A stretch of DNA of 64,000 nt, taken from contig NZ_WEGJ01000009.1 in NCBI RefSeq assembly GCF_009604385.1, positions 1 to 64,000 on the forward strand, in the 5' to 3' direction. The notes below the pieces were generated by a model that saw only the letters and a program-made list of their open reading frames with translations, had not been told where the DNA came from and did no database searches. This DNA is from Streptomyces smaragdinus. GTDB taxonomy: Bacteria > Actinomycetota > Actinomycetes > Streptomycetales > Streptomycetaceae. The position numbers were made by a program, and so were the translations under genes. Positions 42,653 through 53,313 of this stretch are shown piece by piece (position 1 is the stretch's first letter; each line of letters opens with the position of its first letter).

Positions 42653-43708
42653 TCAGCGGTGACGGTCGGTGGCCAGCCGGGCCAGTTCGGCCAGGGCCCG
42701 CCGGGCGTGGCCGGGCAGGCCGAGCCCGTCCAGCCGGCCGACGGCCTCGCCGACGCGGGAGGCGATCAGGTCCTCCACCTGTTCGGGGGCCTTGAGGGAC
42801 AGGAGCAGTTCGCGCACCTCGTGCAGGTGCTCCTCGTCGAGGTCACGGCGTCCCAGCAGGGCGGTGAGCCGGTCCCGCTCGGCGGGCCCGGCGGTCTGCC
42901 AGGCCAGGGCGAGGAGGGTGGTGGGCCGGTGGGCGCGGATGTCGTCCAGGGCGGCCTTGCCCGTACGGCCGGTCTCGCCGAACAGGCCGAGGAGGTCGTC
43001 CCGCAGCTGGAACGCCTCGCCCAGGGGCAGTCCGTACGCGGAGAGCCCGGCGCGCAGGGCCGGGGCGGCGCCGGCGAGCCGGGCGCCGATGAGGAGGGGC
43101 TGTTCGACGGTGTACTTGGCGGTCTTGAAACGGGCGACCTTCAGGGACACGCCGGGGTCCGGGCCGGCGCCGGTGTGCAGGATCTCCAGACACTCGCCGG
43201 CGATCAGTTCGCGGGCGAGTGCGTCCCATACGGGCCGGGCTCGGGCGAGGTAGGCGGCGGGGAGGCCGCTCGTGACGAAGAGGCGGCCGGCCAGGGACAT
43301 CAGATGGTCGCCGACCAGTATGGCCAGACAGCGGGCGGCGGCGGCCCGGGTCCCCGGGCGGCCGGGGACGGCCTCGCGCAGGGCGACATGGGGCGTGGGG
43401 AGGCTGTGGCGCAGGGGGCTGTCGTCGATGAGGTCGTCGTGGACGGTCGCCGCGGCGTGGACCAGTTCCATCGAGGCGGCCGCGCGCAGCAGGGCCTCGC
43501 CGTCGGGCTGGCCGGCCGCGCGCCACCCCCAGTAGCAGAAGGCCGCCCGCAGCCGCTTGCCGTGTGCGGCGGCCTGCCGCAGCTGCTCGGCCACCGGCTT
43601 CAGGGAGGCGTCGACGGCGAGCAGTTCACCGGCCTCCTCGGACAGGAAGCCGTCCAGTTCGGCGTCGACACGGTCCTTGAACCCGGCGGGATCCCAGGTC
43701 TCAGACAT
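42653..43708 (-). CDS. polyprenyl diphosphate synthase family protein
   Basis: This 351-residue all-helical prenyl elongase has the first aspartate-rich motif [12 protein letters not shown] (DDxxD) and the second [11 protein letters not shown]. It would condense isopentenyl diphosphate with an allylic diphosphate. Residues before the first motif are small (MELVHAAAT), which could allow a longer chain, but product length cannot be fixed by eye. ATG 43708 is used; GTG 43714 is an equal candidate. It overlaps the preceding small gene and is followed by the MpaB-like oxygenase. Confidence 0.88.
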   Translation of the reverse strand: MSETWDPAGFKDRVDAELDGFLSEEAGELLAVDASLKPVAEQLRQAAAHGKRLRAAFCYWGWRAAGQPDGEALLRAAASMELVHAAATVHDDLIDDSPLRHSLPTPHVALREAVPGRPGTRAAAARCLAILVGDHLMSLAGRLFVTSGLPAAYLARARPVWDALARELIAGECLEILHTGAGPDPGVSLKVARFKTAKYTVEQPLLIGARLAGAAPALRAGLSAYGLPLGEAFQLRDDLLGLFGETGRTGKAALDDIRAHRPTTLLALAWQTAGPAERDRLTALLGRRDLDEEHLHEVRELLLSLKAPEQVEDLIASRVGEAVGRLDGLGLPGHARRALAELARLATDRHR

Positions 43709-43985
43709 CGCCACCGGCCGCGGCGCGCCGGGCGAGCACGTGCTGGGCCAGTACCTCGAGATGGGCGGGCGGCGGCGCCCCGACGCGGTCCAGCGCGATC
43801 CGGCCCCGCGCCATCAGGTCCTGCTGCGCGTCGGAGGCGAGCTCCGGCCCGTCGGACCGGCGCAGCAGCTGCCGTACGGTCCCGGCGGCGGAGCCGAGGG
43901 CGTCCACCGCCAGATCCGCCAGCCCCGCCAGGAGCAGCACCGCCCGCTCGTCCGGCCCCCGGCCGCCCTGTTCGGTGTGTGTCAT
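43701..43985 (-). CDS. small uncharacterised protein of the polyprenyl operon
   Basis: A 94-residue helical protein ([20 protein letters not shown], then [17 protein letters not shown]) that I do not recognise. It has no cysteines and no signal peptide. ATG 43985 begins MTHTEQGG. It overlaps the polyprenyl synthase start by 8 bases and is first in the three-gene operon, so it may be an accessory subunit of the synthase or oxygenase. Divergent from the NRPS gene across 288 bases. Confidence 0.6.
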   Translation of the reverse strand: MTHTEQGGRGPDERAVLLLAGLADLAVDALGSAAGTVRQLLRRSDGPELASDAQQDLMARGRIALDRVGAPPPAHLEVLAQHVLARRAAAGGDV

Positions 43986-44167
43986 GTGTCCCCCAGTGGT
44001 TCGCGTACGCGGTCGTCCGCGCCGCGACGGCGCGGACCGCTCGCCCCCAGAACATCCGACCGGAGACCGTCGGGGCTGGTCACCGGGCCTCAAACCACAC
44101 CTTCGCGGGAACCGGACCGGATCCGCCGGCCGGCCACGTCACCACCACGTCCACAACACCCCCCCGG

Positions 44168-44185
44168 GTCCACGCCCGGGTGGAC
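44168..44185. promoter_or_regulatory. GTCCAC-N6-GTGGAC element before the NRPS gene
   Basis: GTCCACGCCCGGGTGGAC is a perfect 6-base inverted repeat, about 88 bases before the NRPS start and ahead of a TATCGT -10-like box near 44205. The first 13 bases recur with one change upstream of mbtH (56551-56563). It is a candidate operator for a cluster regulator. The rest of the 43986-44273 gap shows no further element. Confidence 0.45.
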
Positions 44186-44273
44186 GCGGTGGGACGGGTC
44201 GCGTGGTTATCGTCCGGGCGAGATCAGCCCGCCGTTTCGCCCCGCGAGGGTTCGCGCAGGAAGAGGACACCGC

Positions 44274-47200
44274 ATGAGCGATCAGACCTCGCAGCCGACC
44301 GGGGGTGCCGGGGCCGGTGCGACGATCGAGGAGAAGCGGCGGGCGTTGCTGGCGCGGCGGTTGCGGGCGCAGCGGGCGGGGGACGAGCGGATCGTGCCGG
44401 TGGGCCGGGACGGGCTGCTGCGGGCTTCCTACCAGCAGGAAGGGCTGTGGTTTCTGGAGCAGTCGGCGCCGGGGGCCACGGTGTACAACGTGCCGTTCGC
44501 GCTGCGGCTGCGCGGGGCGCTGGACGTGGACGCGCTGGCGGAGGCGCTGTGGGCGCTGGTCGTGCGGCACGAGAGCCTGCGGACCCGGTTCGAGGCGCGG
44601 GACGGCGCCCCGTATCTGGTGATCGGTCCGGAGCCCGGTGAACGGGCGCTGGACGTGGAGGACTTGGCGGGACAGGAGGAGCGGGTCACCGAGCTGGCCG
44701 CCGCGGACGCCGTCGAGCCCTTCGACCTGGAGCGCGGGCCGCTGATGCGGGTCCGGCTGCTGCGGCTGGCCGACGACGAGCACGTACTGCTGTTGTGCCT
44801 GCACCACATCATCTCCGACGGCTGGTCGGCGGGCATCCTGACCCGGGATCTGGCCGCGCTGTACGGGGGCGCCGAGCTGCCCCCGCTGCGGGTGCAGCCC
44901 GCCGACCACGCGGCCTGGCAGCGGCAGCGGCTGGCCGGGGAGCGGGAGCGGGCGCAGCTGGCGTACTGGAGGGAGCGGCTGGCGGGGGTGCCGACCGTGG
45001 ACTTCCCCACCGATCACCCCCGGCCCCCGGCCCCGTCGTTCGCCGGGGCCACCGTGGAGCGCACGCTGCCCGTCGCGCTGGCCCGGCGGCTGCGGGAGCT
45101 GGCGGGGGCGGAGCAGACGTCGCTGCTGGCGGTGCTGCACGCCGGGTTCCTGGCGGTGCTGACCCGGTACACCGGTCAGGAGGACATCGCGCTGGGCTCG
45201 GTGTTCTCCGGGCGGGCGCACCCCGACACCGAGCCGCTGGTCGGCTTCTTCGCCAACACCCTGGTGCTGCGGGCCTCCTCGGACGGCAACCCGACCTTCC
45301 GTACGCTGCTGCGGCGCTGCTCGGACGCCGTCATCGGGGCGCTCGCCCATCAGGACGTGCCGTTCGGCACGGTGGTGGACGCGCTGCGGCCGGAGCGGGC
45401 GCAGGGGCGCAATCCGCTGTTCCAGATCAGTCTGACGCTGCAGGCGGCGGGCACCGGCGGCCCGGAGTTCACGCTGCCCGGCATCACCGTCGAGCCGCTG
45501 GACGTGACCGCGGTGCACTCCCGCTTCGACCTCGGGGTCACGCTGGTGGAGCAGGCGGACGGCGGGCTGGAGGCGCTGCTGGAGTACTCCACCGATCTGT
45601 TCGCGCGCAGTCGTATCGAGCGGCTCGCCGCGCACTTCCACCGGCTGCTCGAGCAGGCGGTGGCGCATCCGGAGCGGCGGATCGCCGACTTCGACCCGCT
45701 GGGCGAGCGGGAGCGGCGCCGGGTGCTGGAGGAGTGGAATCCGGCGCCGGTGATCCGCCCGGAGGACGGGCTGCTGCTGCACGAGCTGGTGGCCCGGCAG
45801 GCGGCGGAGCGGCCCGGGGCGACCGCCGTGCGCTTCGCGGGGCGTGAGGTCTCGTACGGGGAACTCGTCGGCGCCGGCTGCCGGCTGGGGCGGCTGCTGC
45901 ACGACGGCTACGGCGTGGCGCCCGGGTCCGTCGTGGGGCTGCTGCTGGAGCGCGGTACGGAGCTGCCGGCCGCCCAGCTGGGGGTGCTGGCGGCGGGGGC
46001 GGCGTGGCTGCCGCTGGACCCGCAGTACCCCGCCGACCGCCTCGCCGCCCAGCTCGCGGACGCGGGCGCGGACGTCGTCCTGACCACCCGGGACCTGGCG
46101 GACCGGGTGCCGGACGGCGTCACGCCCGTCTGCCCGGACGATCCGGCGGTACGGGAGGCGCTGGCCGCGCTCCCCGCCACGCCGCCGCGGGTGGAGGTGT
46201 GCGGCGACGATCTGGCGTACGTCATCTACACCTCCGGCTCCACCGGCCGCCCCAAGGGCGTGATGATCAGCCACGCCGCCGCCGCCAACTTCGCCCTGAA
46301 CGCCCGGGACCTGTTCGGCCTCGGCCCCGGTGACCGGGTGCTGCAGTTCGCCAACCCCGCCTTCGACGTCAGCGTCTTCGACGTCTTCGGCGCGCTGGCG
46401 TCGGGGGCGGCCGTGGTGGCGGCGCCGCGCGGCACGCTGCTGGACCCGGACGCGCTGGCCGTGCTGCTGCGCGAGGAGCGGGTGACGGTGTCGGACCTGC
46501 CGCCCGCGATGCTGCGGCTGCTGGACCCGGAACCGCTGACGGACCTGCGGGCGCTGTGGGTCGGGCTGGAGGCCTTCCCCGCCGAGCTGGTGAACCGCTG
46601 GCGCACCCCGGGCCGCGCCTTCCACAACGGCTACGGCCCCACCGAGGCCACCGTCGCCTGCGTCGACTACGCCTGCCCGCCCGGGACGATGCGCGCCGCG
46701 CCGCCGATCGGCCGGGCCATGACGAACCACCGCGCGTACGTCCTCGACGACTTCCTGCGCCCCGTCCCGCCGGGCGTCCCCGGCGAGTTGTACGTGGCGG
46801 GGGCGGGACTGGCGCGCGGGTATCTGGGGCGGCCGGACCTGACCGCGGAGAAGTTCCTCCCGGACCCCTTCGGCCCGCCCGGCACCCGGATGTACCGCAC
46901 CGGGGACCTGGTGCGCTGGAGCGAGGACGGGCTGCTGACGTTCCAGGGCCGGGCCGACCGCCAGATCAAGATCCGCGGTCTGCGCATCGAACCCGGCGAG
47001 ATCGAGCACGCGCTGGGCGCCTGCCCCGGCGTCGCGCAGGGCGTGGTGGTCGTCCACCACCAGGGCACCCCGCAGGCCCGGCTGACCGGCTACGTCGTAC
47101 CGGAGCCGGGGGAGAAGCCCGACGGCGAGGAGATCCGCGCCCTCCTGATGGACCGCCTCCCCCTGCACATGGTCCCCTCCGCCGTGCTCACCGTGGACCG

Positions 47201-50200
47201 GCTGCCGCTGACCCCCTCCGGCAAGCTGGACCACGCCCGGCTGCCGCTGCCGGAGGCGCAGACGGAGCACGTACCGCCGGCGTCCGGCACCGAAGAGGCG
47301 CTGGCCGCCGTCTGGCAGGAGCTGCTGGAGCTGCCGGACGGGCGGGTCGGCGCGTACGACGGCTTCTTCGATCTGGGCGGCACGTCGCTGCAGGCCACCC
47401 GGCTGATCTCCCGGATCCGGGACCGGCTCGGCGCGGCGATCGGGGTGCGCGAGCTGTTCGGCGCGCCGGTGCTGCGGCGGATGGCGGCGCTGGTGGACGC
47501 GGCGGCCGCCGCCACGGACGCCGCGCCCGTGCCGGTCGGGCGGGAGCGGGAGCTGCCGCTGTCCCGGCAGCAGGAGGGGCTGTGGTTCCTGCACCAGCTG
47601 GACCCCGGGGCCACCGTGTACCACGCCCCGCTGGCGCTGCGGCTGCGCGGGCCGCTGGACGTGGCCGCGCTGCGCACGGCGCTGGCGGGGCTGCTGGCGC
47701 GGCACGAGGTGCTGCGCACCCGGCTGGTCACCGACGGCGGGCAGCCCCGTCAGGTGATCGACCCGGTCCCCCCGGTGCTGCCCGACGGGGCGATGCCCGC
47801 GGCCGGGTACGACGAGGCGCGGCGGCTGATCGCCGCTGTCGTCGGGGAGCCGTTCGACCTGGCGGCGGAGCACGCGGTACGGATCCGGCTCGTACGGGCG
47901 GGGGCGGACGATCATCTGCTGCTGCTGGCGATGCATCACATCGTGACGGACGGCTGGTCCACCGGCGTGCTGCTGCGCGACCTGACCGAGCTGTACGCGG
48001 CGGCCCGCGAGGACCGGCCCGCGGACCTGCCCGAACTGCCCGTGCAGATCGCGGACTACGCGGTCTGGCAGCGCGGCAGGCTCACCGGGCCGGTGCTGGA
48101 GGAGCAGCTGGCGTACTGGCGCGGCCGGCTGACGGACCTCCCGGAGCTGGACTTCCCCACCGACCGGCCCCGCCCCGCGGACCCCACCCAGGCGGGCTCC
48201 TACTTCGACTGCGACCTCCCCGCCGAGCTGGCCGGCCGGCTGCGCGAGCTGGCCCGCGCCGAGAACGCCTCCGTGCTCGCGGTGCTGCAGGCGGGTCTGC
48301 TGGTCGTCCTCAACCGGGCCACCGGCAAGGACGACATACCCGTCGGTTCCGTCTTCTCCGGCCGCACCCGCTCGGAGTTCGAGCAGCTGATCGGCTTCTT
48401 CGTCAACACCTGTGTGCTGCGGACGAGCACGGCCGGCGACCCGACCTTCCGCGAGCTCGTCGGACGCTGCCGGACCGGGGTGCTGGAGGCGCTGGCCCAC
48501 CAGGACGTGCCGTTCTCCATGGTGGTGGAGGACCTCAACCCCGAGCGGGTGCCGGGGCGCAATCCGCTCTTCCAGATCAGCCTCACCCTGCAGAGCGGCG
48601 CCACCGCCGAGGTGTCGCAGCGCTGGGGGGAACTGGCGGTGCGCAACGAGTTCCTGGCCGCCTCCACGGCCCGCTTCGACATCGGCATCGCCGCAACCGA
48701 GCGCCCGGACGGCAGCATCAACCTGCAGTACGAGTACGCCTCCGAGCTCTTCGACGCCGACCGGATCGCCCGTACGGCAGGACATCTGGCGCATGTCCTG
48801 GCCCAGGCCGCCGAACGGCCCGACGGGCACATCGGCACTCTGGCGATCGCCACGCCCGCCGAACACGCCGAGCTGGTACGGCACAGCCGCGCCCGCACCC
48901 ACGACGCCCCGGCGGGTTCGCTGTACGGGCTGTTCGCCCGCCGGGTCGCCGAGCGCCCCGACGCGGTGGCCGTCACCGACGGGGACGGGCGGCTGACGTA
49001 CCGCGAACTCGACCGCGAGGCCGGGCGGATCGCGGCCCGGCTGCGGCGCCACGGGGTCGCCCGCGGTGATCTGGTGGGCCTGTCGGCGGGCCGGTCGGCG
49101 GCGATGGTGGCCGGACTGCTGGGCATCCTGCGGGCCGGCGCCGCGTATCTGCCGCTGGACCCCGCGCTGCCCGCGGACCGGCTGGCGTTCATGCTGTCGG
49201 ACGCGGCCGTCAAGACCGTACTGGCCGCCCCGGACACCGGGCTGCCCGAGGGGCCGTGGAACGTCGTCCCGCTGACCTGCGCGGACGAGGAGGACATCGA
49301 GGACCCGGCCGCGGTCGGCCCCGGCGACCTCGCCTATCTCATCTACACCTCCGGTTCGACCGGCACCCCCAAGGCCGTCATGGTCCCCCACGGCAACGTG
49401 ATCCGGCTGCTGGACAGCGCGGACGTGCTGGGCTGCTTCGGGCCCGACGAGGTGTGGTCGCTGTTCCACTCCGTCGCCTTCGACGTCTCCGTCTGGGAGC
49501 TGTGGGGCGCGCTGGGACGCGGGGGCCGGCTGGTCGTCGTACCGCAGGAGGCGGTGCGGGTGCCGGAGGAGTTCTACGCGCTGCTGGTACGGGAGCGGGT
49601 CACCGTGCTCAGTCAGACGCCGGCCGCGTTCCGGCTGGTGGTCGCCGTCGACGAGGAGCAGGGGCGGGAGCTCGCCCTGCGGCATGTGGTGTTCGGCGGG
49701 GACGCGGTGGACGCCGACTCGGTGCTGCGGTGGTTCGACCGGCACGGGGAGGAGTCGCCGCGGCTGGTCAACATGTACGGGATCACCGAGACCACCGTCC
49801 ACACCACGTACCAGGTGCTCACCCGGGAGCTGTTCGCGCCGGGCCGCAGTCCCGTCGGCGTACCGCTGCCGGATCTGTCCGTCTGGATCGTCGACCCCGC
49901 CGGACACCTCGCGCCCCTCGGGGTGCCCGGCGAGATGCTGGTCGGCGGGCCCGGGGTGGCCGACGGCTATCTGGGGCGGCCCGAGCTGACCGCGGAACGC
50001 TTCGTGCCGGACGGCTTCTCCGGGGAGGGGACCGGGCGGCTGTACCGGTCGGGCGACCTGGCGCGGCGGCTGTCCGACGGCACCCTGGACTATCTGGGCC
50101 GCATCGACCAGCAGGTCAAGATCCGCGGCTTCCGGGTGGAGCCCGGCGAGGTCACCGCCGCCCTGACCGCCCACCCCGAGGTCACCGCCGCGATCACCGC

Positions 50201-51461
50201 CGTCCGCGGCGACGGCGACGCCCGCCGGCTCATCGGCTACGTGGTCCCGGCCCCGGACGCCGCCGCAGACCTGCCGGCCCGGGTACGCGCCGCGCTGGCG
50301 GAGCGGCTGCCCGCCTACATGGTCCCCGCGGCGATCGTGCCGCTGGAGACGATCCCGCTGACCAACAACGGCAAGCCCGACCACCGCGCCCTGCCCGCCC
50401 CCACCACCGCCGCCCGGGCGTCCACGGCCCCCGCCACCCCCGACGAGCGGCGGCTGGCCGCCCTGTGGGAGGAGGTGCTGGGCACGGGCACGGTCGGCGC
50501 CGACGACGGCTTCTTCGACCGCGGCGGCAGCTCGCTCGACCTCATCCGGCTGCGCGCCCTGATCGACGCGGAGTTCGGCGTCCGGCCCGAGGTGCGCGCC
50601 CTGTACGGCACGCGCACGGTACGGGACATGGCGCGGGTGATCGCGGCGGGCGGGCGGACCGCGGCGGGCTCGCCCCTGGTGGAGCTGCGGGCCACGGGCG
50701 GCGCACCGCCGCTGTTCCTGGTGCACGCGGTCGGCGGCTCGGCGGCCCCGTATCTGCCGCTGGCCCGCGACCTCGGCGAGGAGCTGCCGGTGTACGCGCT
50801 GGAGGCCCCCGCGCTCGGCGGCGGGCCCGCGCCCGGTTCCGTGACCGAGACGGCCGCGCGGTATCTGGCCGCCGTGCGGGAGGTGCGGCCCGAGGGGCCG
50901 TACCGGTTCGGCGGGTGGTCGTACGGCGGGGCGGTGGCGCTGGAGATGGCGCGACTGCTGCCCGGCGGGGAGCGGGAGCGGGCGCATGTGGTGTGCCTGG
51001 ACACGGAGTTGCCGGCGGGCGGCGGGGCGCGGCCCGACGAGGCGGAGCTGCTGACCGCGTTCGCCGCGGACGTGGCGGGGCTTCAGGGGGGCGATACGCC
51101 CGTACCGGATGCGGAATCGCTGCGGGCGCTGCCGGCCGGGGAACGGACCGGGGAGATGCTGCGGCTCCTCGAGGAGGCGGCTCTGGTACCCTCCGGCATC
51201 CGGGACGAACTCCGGGTCCGGGTACGGGTGTTCACGGCGAACCTGCTGGCCCTGCACGACCACCGGGCCGCCCCGGGCGCCGGGCGCGTCACGCTGCTCT
51301 CCGCCGCCGGCGGACCCGCGCACGACCTGGACCGCTGGCGCGCCCTGGCCGGCGGCGGCCTGGACCACCGGACGGTTCCCGGCACCCACCACACCATGCT
51401 GCACCCCCCGCAGCTGCGGACCCTGGCACGGACCCTGCGGGAGGTGGTGGCCGGGGAGTGA
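44274..51461 (+). CDS. two-module nonribosomal peptide synthetase (C-A-T-C-A-T-TE)
   Basis: This 2,395-residue NRPS has, in order: C1 (HHIISDG, residue 177), A1 (YTSGSTG, 652), T1 (GGTSL, Ser1038), C2 (HHIVTDG, 1221), A2 (YTSGSTG, 1691), T2 (GGSSL, Ser2087) and a type I TE (GWSYGG, Ser2216). No epimerase domain is present. Specificity residues that I align by eye are DVFDWGGVAK for A1 (no match known to me; the acidic fourth position could suit an amine side chain) and DVWSVGMVHK for A2 (nearest to threonine types). An N-terminal C domain implies an upstream donor, probably the separate A-T protein. AGGAAGAGG precedes ATG 44274. Confidence 0.96.
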   Translation: MSDQTSQPTGGAGAGATIEEKRRALLARRLRAQRAGDERIVPVGRDGLLRASYQQEGLWFLEQSAPGATVYNVPFALRLRGALDVDALAEALWALVVRHESLRTRFEARDGAPYLVIGPEPGERALDVEDLAGQEERVTELAAADAVEPFDLERGPLMRVRLLRLADDEHVLLLCLHHIISDGWSAGILTRDLAALYGGAELPPLRVQPADHAAWQRQRLAGERERAQLAYWRERLAGVPTVDFPTDHPRPPAPSFAGATVERTLPVALARRLRELAGAEQTSLLAVLHAGFLAVLTRYTGQEDIALGSVFSGRAHPDTEPLVGFFANTLVLRASSDGNPTFRTLLRRCSDAVIGALAHQDVPFGTVVDALRPERAQGRNPLFQISLTLQAAGTGGPEFTLPGITVEPLDVTAVHSRFDLGVTLVEQADGGLEALLEYSTDLFARSRIERLAAHFHRLLEQAVAHPERRIADFDPLGERERRRVLEEWNPAPVIRPEDGLLLHELVARQAAERPGATAVRFAGREVSYGELVGAGCRLGRLLHDGYGVAPGSVVGLLLERGTELPAAQLGVLAAGAAWLPLDPQYPADRLAAQLADAGADVVLTTRDLADRVPDGVTPVCPDDPAVREALAALPATPPRVEVCGDDLAYVIYTSGSTGRPKGVMISHAAAANFALNARDLFGLGPGDRVLQFANPAFDVSVFDVFGALASGAAVVAAPRGTLLDPDALAVLLREERVTVSDLPPAMLRLLDPEPLTDLRALWVGLEAFPAELVNRWRTPGRAFHNGYGPTEATVACVDYACPPGTMRAAPPIGRAMTNHRAYVLDDFLRPVPPGVPGELYVAGAGLARGYLGRPDLTAEKFLPDPFGPPGTRMYRTGDLVRWSEDGLLTFQGRADRQIKIRGLRIEPGEIEHALGACPGVAQGVVVVHHQGTPQARLTGYVVPEPGEKPDGEEIRALLMDRLPLHMVPSAVLTVDRLPLTPSGKLDHARLPLPEAQTEHVPPASGTEEALAAVWQELLELPDGRVGAYDGFFDLGGTSLQATRLISRIRDRLGAAIGVRELFGAPVLRRMAALVDAAAAATDAAPVPVGRERELPLSRQQEGLWFLHQLDPGATVYHAPLALRLRGPLDVAALRTALAGLLARHEVLRTRLVTDGGQPRQVIDPVPPVLPDGAMPAAGYDEARRLIAAVVGEPFDLAAEHAVRIRLVRAGADDHLLLLAMHHIVTDGWSTGVLLRDLTELYAAAREDRPADLPELPVQIADYAVWQRGRLTGPVLEEQLAYWRGRLTDLPELDFPTDRPRPADPTQAGSYFDCDLPAELAGRLRELARAENASVLAVLQAGLLVVLNRATGKDDIPVGSVFSGRTRSEFEQLIGFFVNTCVLRTSTAGDPTFRELVGRCRTGVLEALAHQDVPFSMVVEDLNPERVPGRNPLFQISLTLQSGATAEVSQRWGELAVRNEFLAASTARFDIGIAATERPDGSINLQYEYASELFDADRIARTAGHLAHVLAQAAERPDGHIGTLAIATPAEHAELVRHSRARTHDAPAGSLYGLFARRVAERPDAVAVTDGDGRLTYRELDREAGRIAARLRRHGVARGDLVGLSAGRSAAMVAGLLGILRAGAAYLPLDPALPADRLAFMLSDAAVKTVLAAPDTGLPEGPWNVVPLTCADEEDIEDPAAVGPGDLAYLIYTSGSTGTPKAVMVPHGNVIRLLDSADVLGCFGPDEVWSLFHSVAFDVSVWELWGALGRGGRLVVVPQEAVRVPEEFYALLVRERVTVLSQTPAAFRLVVAVDEEQGRELALRHVVFGGDAVDADSVLRWFDRHGEESPRLVNMYGITETTVHTTYQVLTRELFAPGRSPVGVPLPDLSVWIVDPAGHLAPLGVPGEMLVGGPGVADGYLGRPELTAERFVPDGFSGEGTGRLYRSGDLARRLSDGTLDYLGRIDQQVKIRGFRVEPGEVTAALTAHPEVTAAITAVRGDGDARRLIGYVVPAPDAAADLPARVRAALAERLPAYMVPAAIVPLETIPLTNNGKPDHRALPAPTTAARASTAPATPDERRLAALWEEVLGTGTVGADDGFFDRGGSSLDLIRLRALIDAEFGVRPEVRALYGTRTVRDMARVIAAGGRTAAGSPLVELRATGGAPPLFLVHAVGGSAAPYLPLARDLGEELPVYALEAPALGGGPAPGSVTETAARYLAAVREVRPEGPYRFGGWSYGGAVALEMARLLPGGERERAHVVCLDTELPAGGGARPDEAELLTAFAADVAGLQGGDTPVPDAESLRALPAGERTGEMLRLLEEAALVPSGIRDELRVRVRVFTANLLALHDHRAAPGAGRVTLLSAAGGPAHDLDRWRALAGGGLDHRTVPGTHHTMLHPPQLRTLARTLREVVAGE

Positions 51462-51532
51462 GCCCCGCAGCGAACCCTGATCGAGCCGGGGCCCCGGCGG
51501 CCCCGCCGACGCACAGTGAGGTGGAAAGGCGA

Positions 51533-52846
51533 ATGAGCGGTCCACAAGGACGGCGACCTGGCGGGCTCTGGCGGAACACGGACTTCATGCGGCTCTGGTC
51601 GGGTGAGAGCCTGTCGATGTTCGGCGCCCAGATATCCATCGTGGCGGTGCCGCTGCTGGCGGTGAACACGCTGGACGCCACCCCGTTCGAGATGGGTGTG
51701 GTCAACGCGGCGCAGTTCCTGCCGTTCCTGCTCTTCACCCTGCTCGCCGGGGTGTGGGTGGACCAGCAGCGCAGACGGCCGCTGATGATCGGCGCCAATC
51801 TGGGCCGGGCCGTGGTGTACTCGCTGATCCCGCTGGCCATCGCGCTGGGCATGCTCGGCATCTGGGGGCTGGCCGTCCTCATCTTCCTGGCGGCGACCAT
51901 GACCGTCGTCTTCGACCTCGCGTACCAGTCGTATCTGCCGTCGCTCGTCGGCACCGAGCATCTGGTCGAGGCCAACGGGAAGCTGGAGGGCAGCCGTTCC
52001 GTCGCCACCGCGTCCGGGCCGGGTATCGCGGGTCTGCTGGTCGGGCTGGTCAGCGCGCCGGTGACCATTCTGGTCAACGCGGTGACGTATCTGGTCGCGG
52101 CGGTCACGGCGATGCGGATCCGTACGCCGGAGGAGGCGCCGGCGCCGGCGGGGTCGCAGGGGTCGATCCCGGCGCGGATCGCCACCGGGCTGCGGCTGGT
52201 GGGGCGCAACCCCTATCTGCGGGCGATCGCGGGCGAGGCGTCCACCTACAACCTCTTCAACCAGGCGCTGTGGGCGGCGCTGATCCTCTATCTGACGCAC
52301 GAGCTGGACTTCTCGCCGCTGACCGTCGGCATCGTGCTGGCGATGAGCGGGGTCGGGGCGTTCCTCGGCAGTCTGGTCGCCGGCTGGTGCGGGCGGCGCT
52401 TCGGGCTGGGGCGGGCGCTGCTGGTCGCCATGCTCCTGGGCTGCGCCTCGCCGCTGATCATTCCTGCCGCGCCGGACAGCGCGTACGCGGTGCCGGTGGT
52501 GGCGCTGGCGCTGCTGCTCAACGGGGCCGGGGTGGTCATCTGCAACATCCAGGTGATCAGCCTGCGTCAGACCGCCGTGTCCGGCGAGGTGCTGGGGCGG
52601 GCCAACGCCGGCTACCGGTTCCTGGTCACCGGCGCGGCGGCGCTCGGCTCGCTGCTGGGCGGCACGCTGGGTGAGCTGTTCGGGCTGCGGGCCACCCTGG
52701 TGATCGGCGGACTCGGTACGATCGCGGCCCTCGGCTTCTTCGTCGGATCGCCCATCCCGGGGCTGAAGGACCTGTCCGAGATCACGGCGGCCGGGGCGGA
52801 ATCCGGCGCGAAGAAGGCCGTCGGGGACGAGGATCCGGTGGTCTGA
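51533..52846 (+). CDS. MFS transporter, probable peptide exporter
   Basis: This 437-residue protein has about 12 hydrophobic segments and resembles the enterobactin-exporter/MFS_3 type (FMRLWSGESLSMFGAQIS, FDLAYQSYLPSLVG, SRSVATASGPGIAGLLVG). It begins 71 bases after the NRPS stop in the same direction with a GGAAAGG site, so it most likely exports the cluster product and provides self-resistance. The C-terminal tail is short and acidic. The direction of transport is inferred from context. Confidence 0.9.
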   Translation: MSGPQGRRPGGLWRNTDFMRLWSGESLSMFGAQISIVAVPLLAVNTLDATPFEMGVVNAAQFLPFLLFTLLAGVWVDQQRRRPLMIGANLGRAVVYSLIPLAIALGMLGIWGLAVLIFLAATMTVVFDLAYQSYLPSLVGTEHLVEANGKLEGSRSVATASGPGIAGLLVGLVSAPVTILVNAVTYLVAAVTAMRIRTPEEAPAPAGSQGSIPARIATGLRLVGRNPYLRAIAGEASTYNLFNQALWAALILYLTHELDFSPLTVGIVLAMSGVGAFLGSLVAGWCGRRFGLGRALLVAMLLGCASPLIIPAAPDSAYAVPVVALALLLNGAGVVICNIQVISLRQTAVSGEVLGRANAGYRFLVTGAAALGSLLGGTLGELFGLRATLVIGGLGTIAALGFFVGSPIPGLKDLSEITAAGAESGAKKAVGDEDPVV

Positions 52847-52890
52847 GCTCGGCGCCCCCGGTCCGTACTACAGGAGAGGAACGGTCCGTC

Positions 52891-53232
52891 ATGGCCGTGC
52901 AGTTGCAGAACGTCGTCATCGACTCCGCCGACGCCGGGAAGCTGGCGTCCTTCTGGGCCGAGGCCACCGGCTGGGAGCGCGCCGAGTGGTCCACGGCCGA
53001 GGAGGCGATGGTCCGTAATCCGGCGGGCGTGAACCTGTACTTCATGCGGGTGCCGGAGGAGCGGGCCGGGAAGAACCGCGTCCATCTGGACGTCGGCGCC
53101 GGGCCCGGCGGGACGGCCGGGGAGGAGATCGCCCGGCTGACCGCCCTGGGCGCGCGGGTGCTGGAGCGGCACGAGGGCAACACCGTGCTCGCCGACCCGG
53201 AGGGCAACGAGTTCTGCGTGACCGCCGACTGA
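52891..53232 (+). CDS. VOC-superfamily (glyoxalase-like) protein
   Basis: This 113-residue protein has the paired beta-alpha-beta-beta-beta units of the VOC fold: LQNVVIDSADAGKLASFWAEATG and NRVHLDVGAGPGG with a C-terminal VLADPEGNEFCV. Small VOC proteins act as drug-binding resistance proteins or lyases. It is co-directional with the exporter, 44 bases downstream, so self-protection is plausible. The gene ends at a very strong terminator. Confidence 0.82.
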   Translation: MAVQLQNVVIDSADAGKLASFWAEATGWERAEWSTAEEAMVRNPAGVNLYFMRVPEERAGKNRVHLDVGAGPGGTAGEEIARLTALGARVLERHEGNTVLADPEGNEFCVTAD

Positions 53233-53295
53233 CCTGGCGCCCGCGGCGCGGGTGATGCTCCGCTCCGGGAGGTCACCCGCGCCGCGGGCGCCAGG
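53233..53295. terminator. bidirectional terminator, 23-base perfect stem
   Basis: Positions 53233-53255 are perfectly complementary to 53273-53295, leaving a 17-base loop. The structure lies between the convergent VOC and XRE-TPR genes, starting at the base after the VOC stop codon. It separates the biosynthesis/export unit from the regulatory unit. Confidence 0.8.
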
Positions 53296-53313
53296 GGTGG
53301 GGCAGCCGGTCCG

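Noticed and set aside
44139..51545. A very long open frame antiparallel to the NRPS gene
   Set aside because: Its product is Arg/Gln/His-rich without domains; it mirrors the codon bias of the real NRPS on the plus strand.
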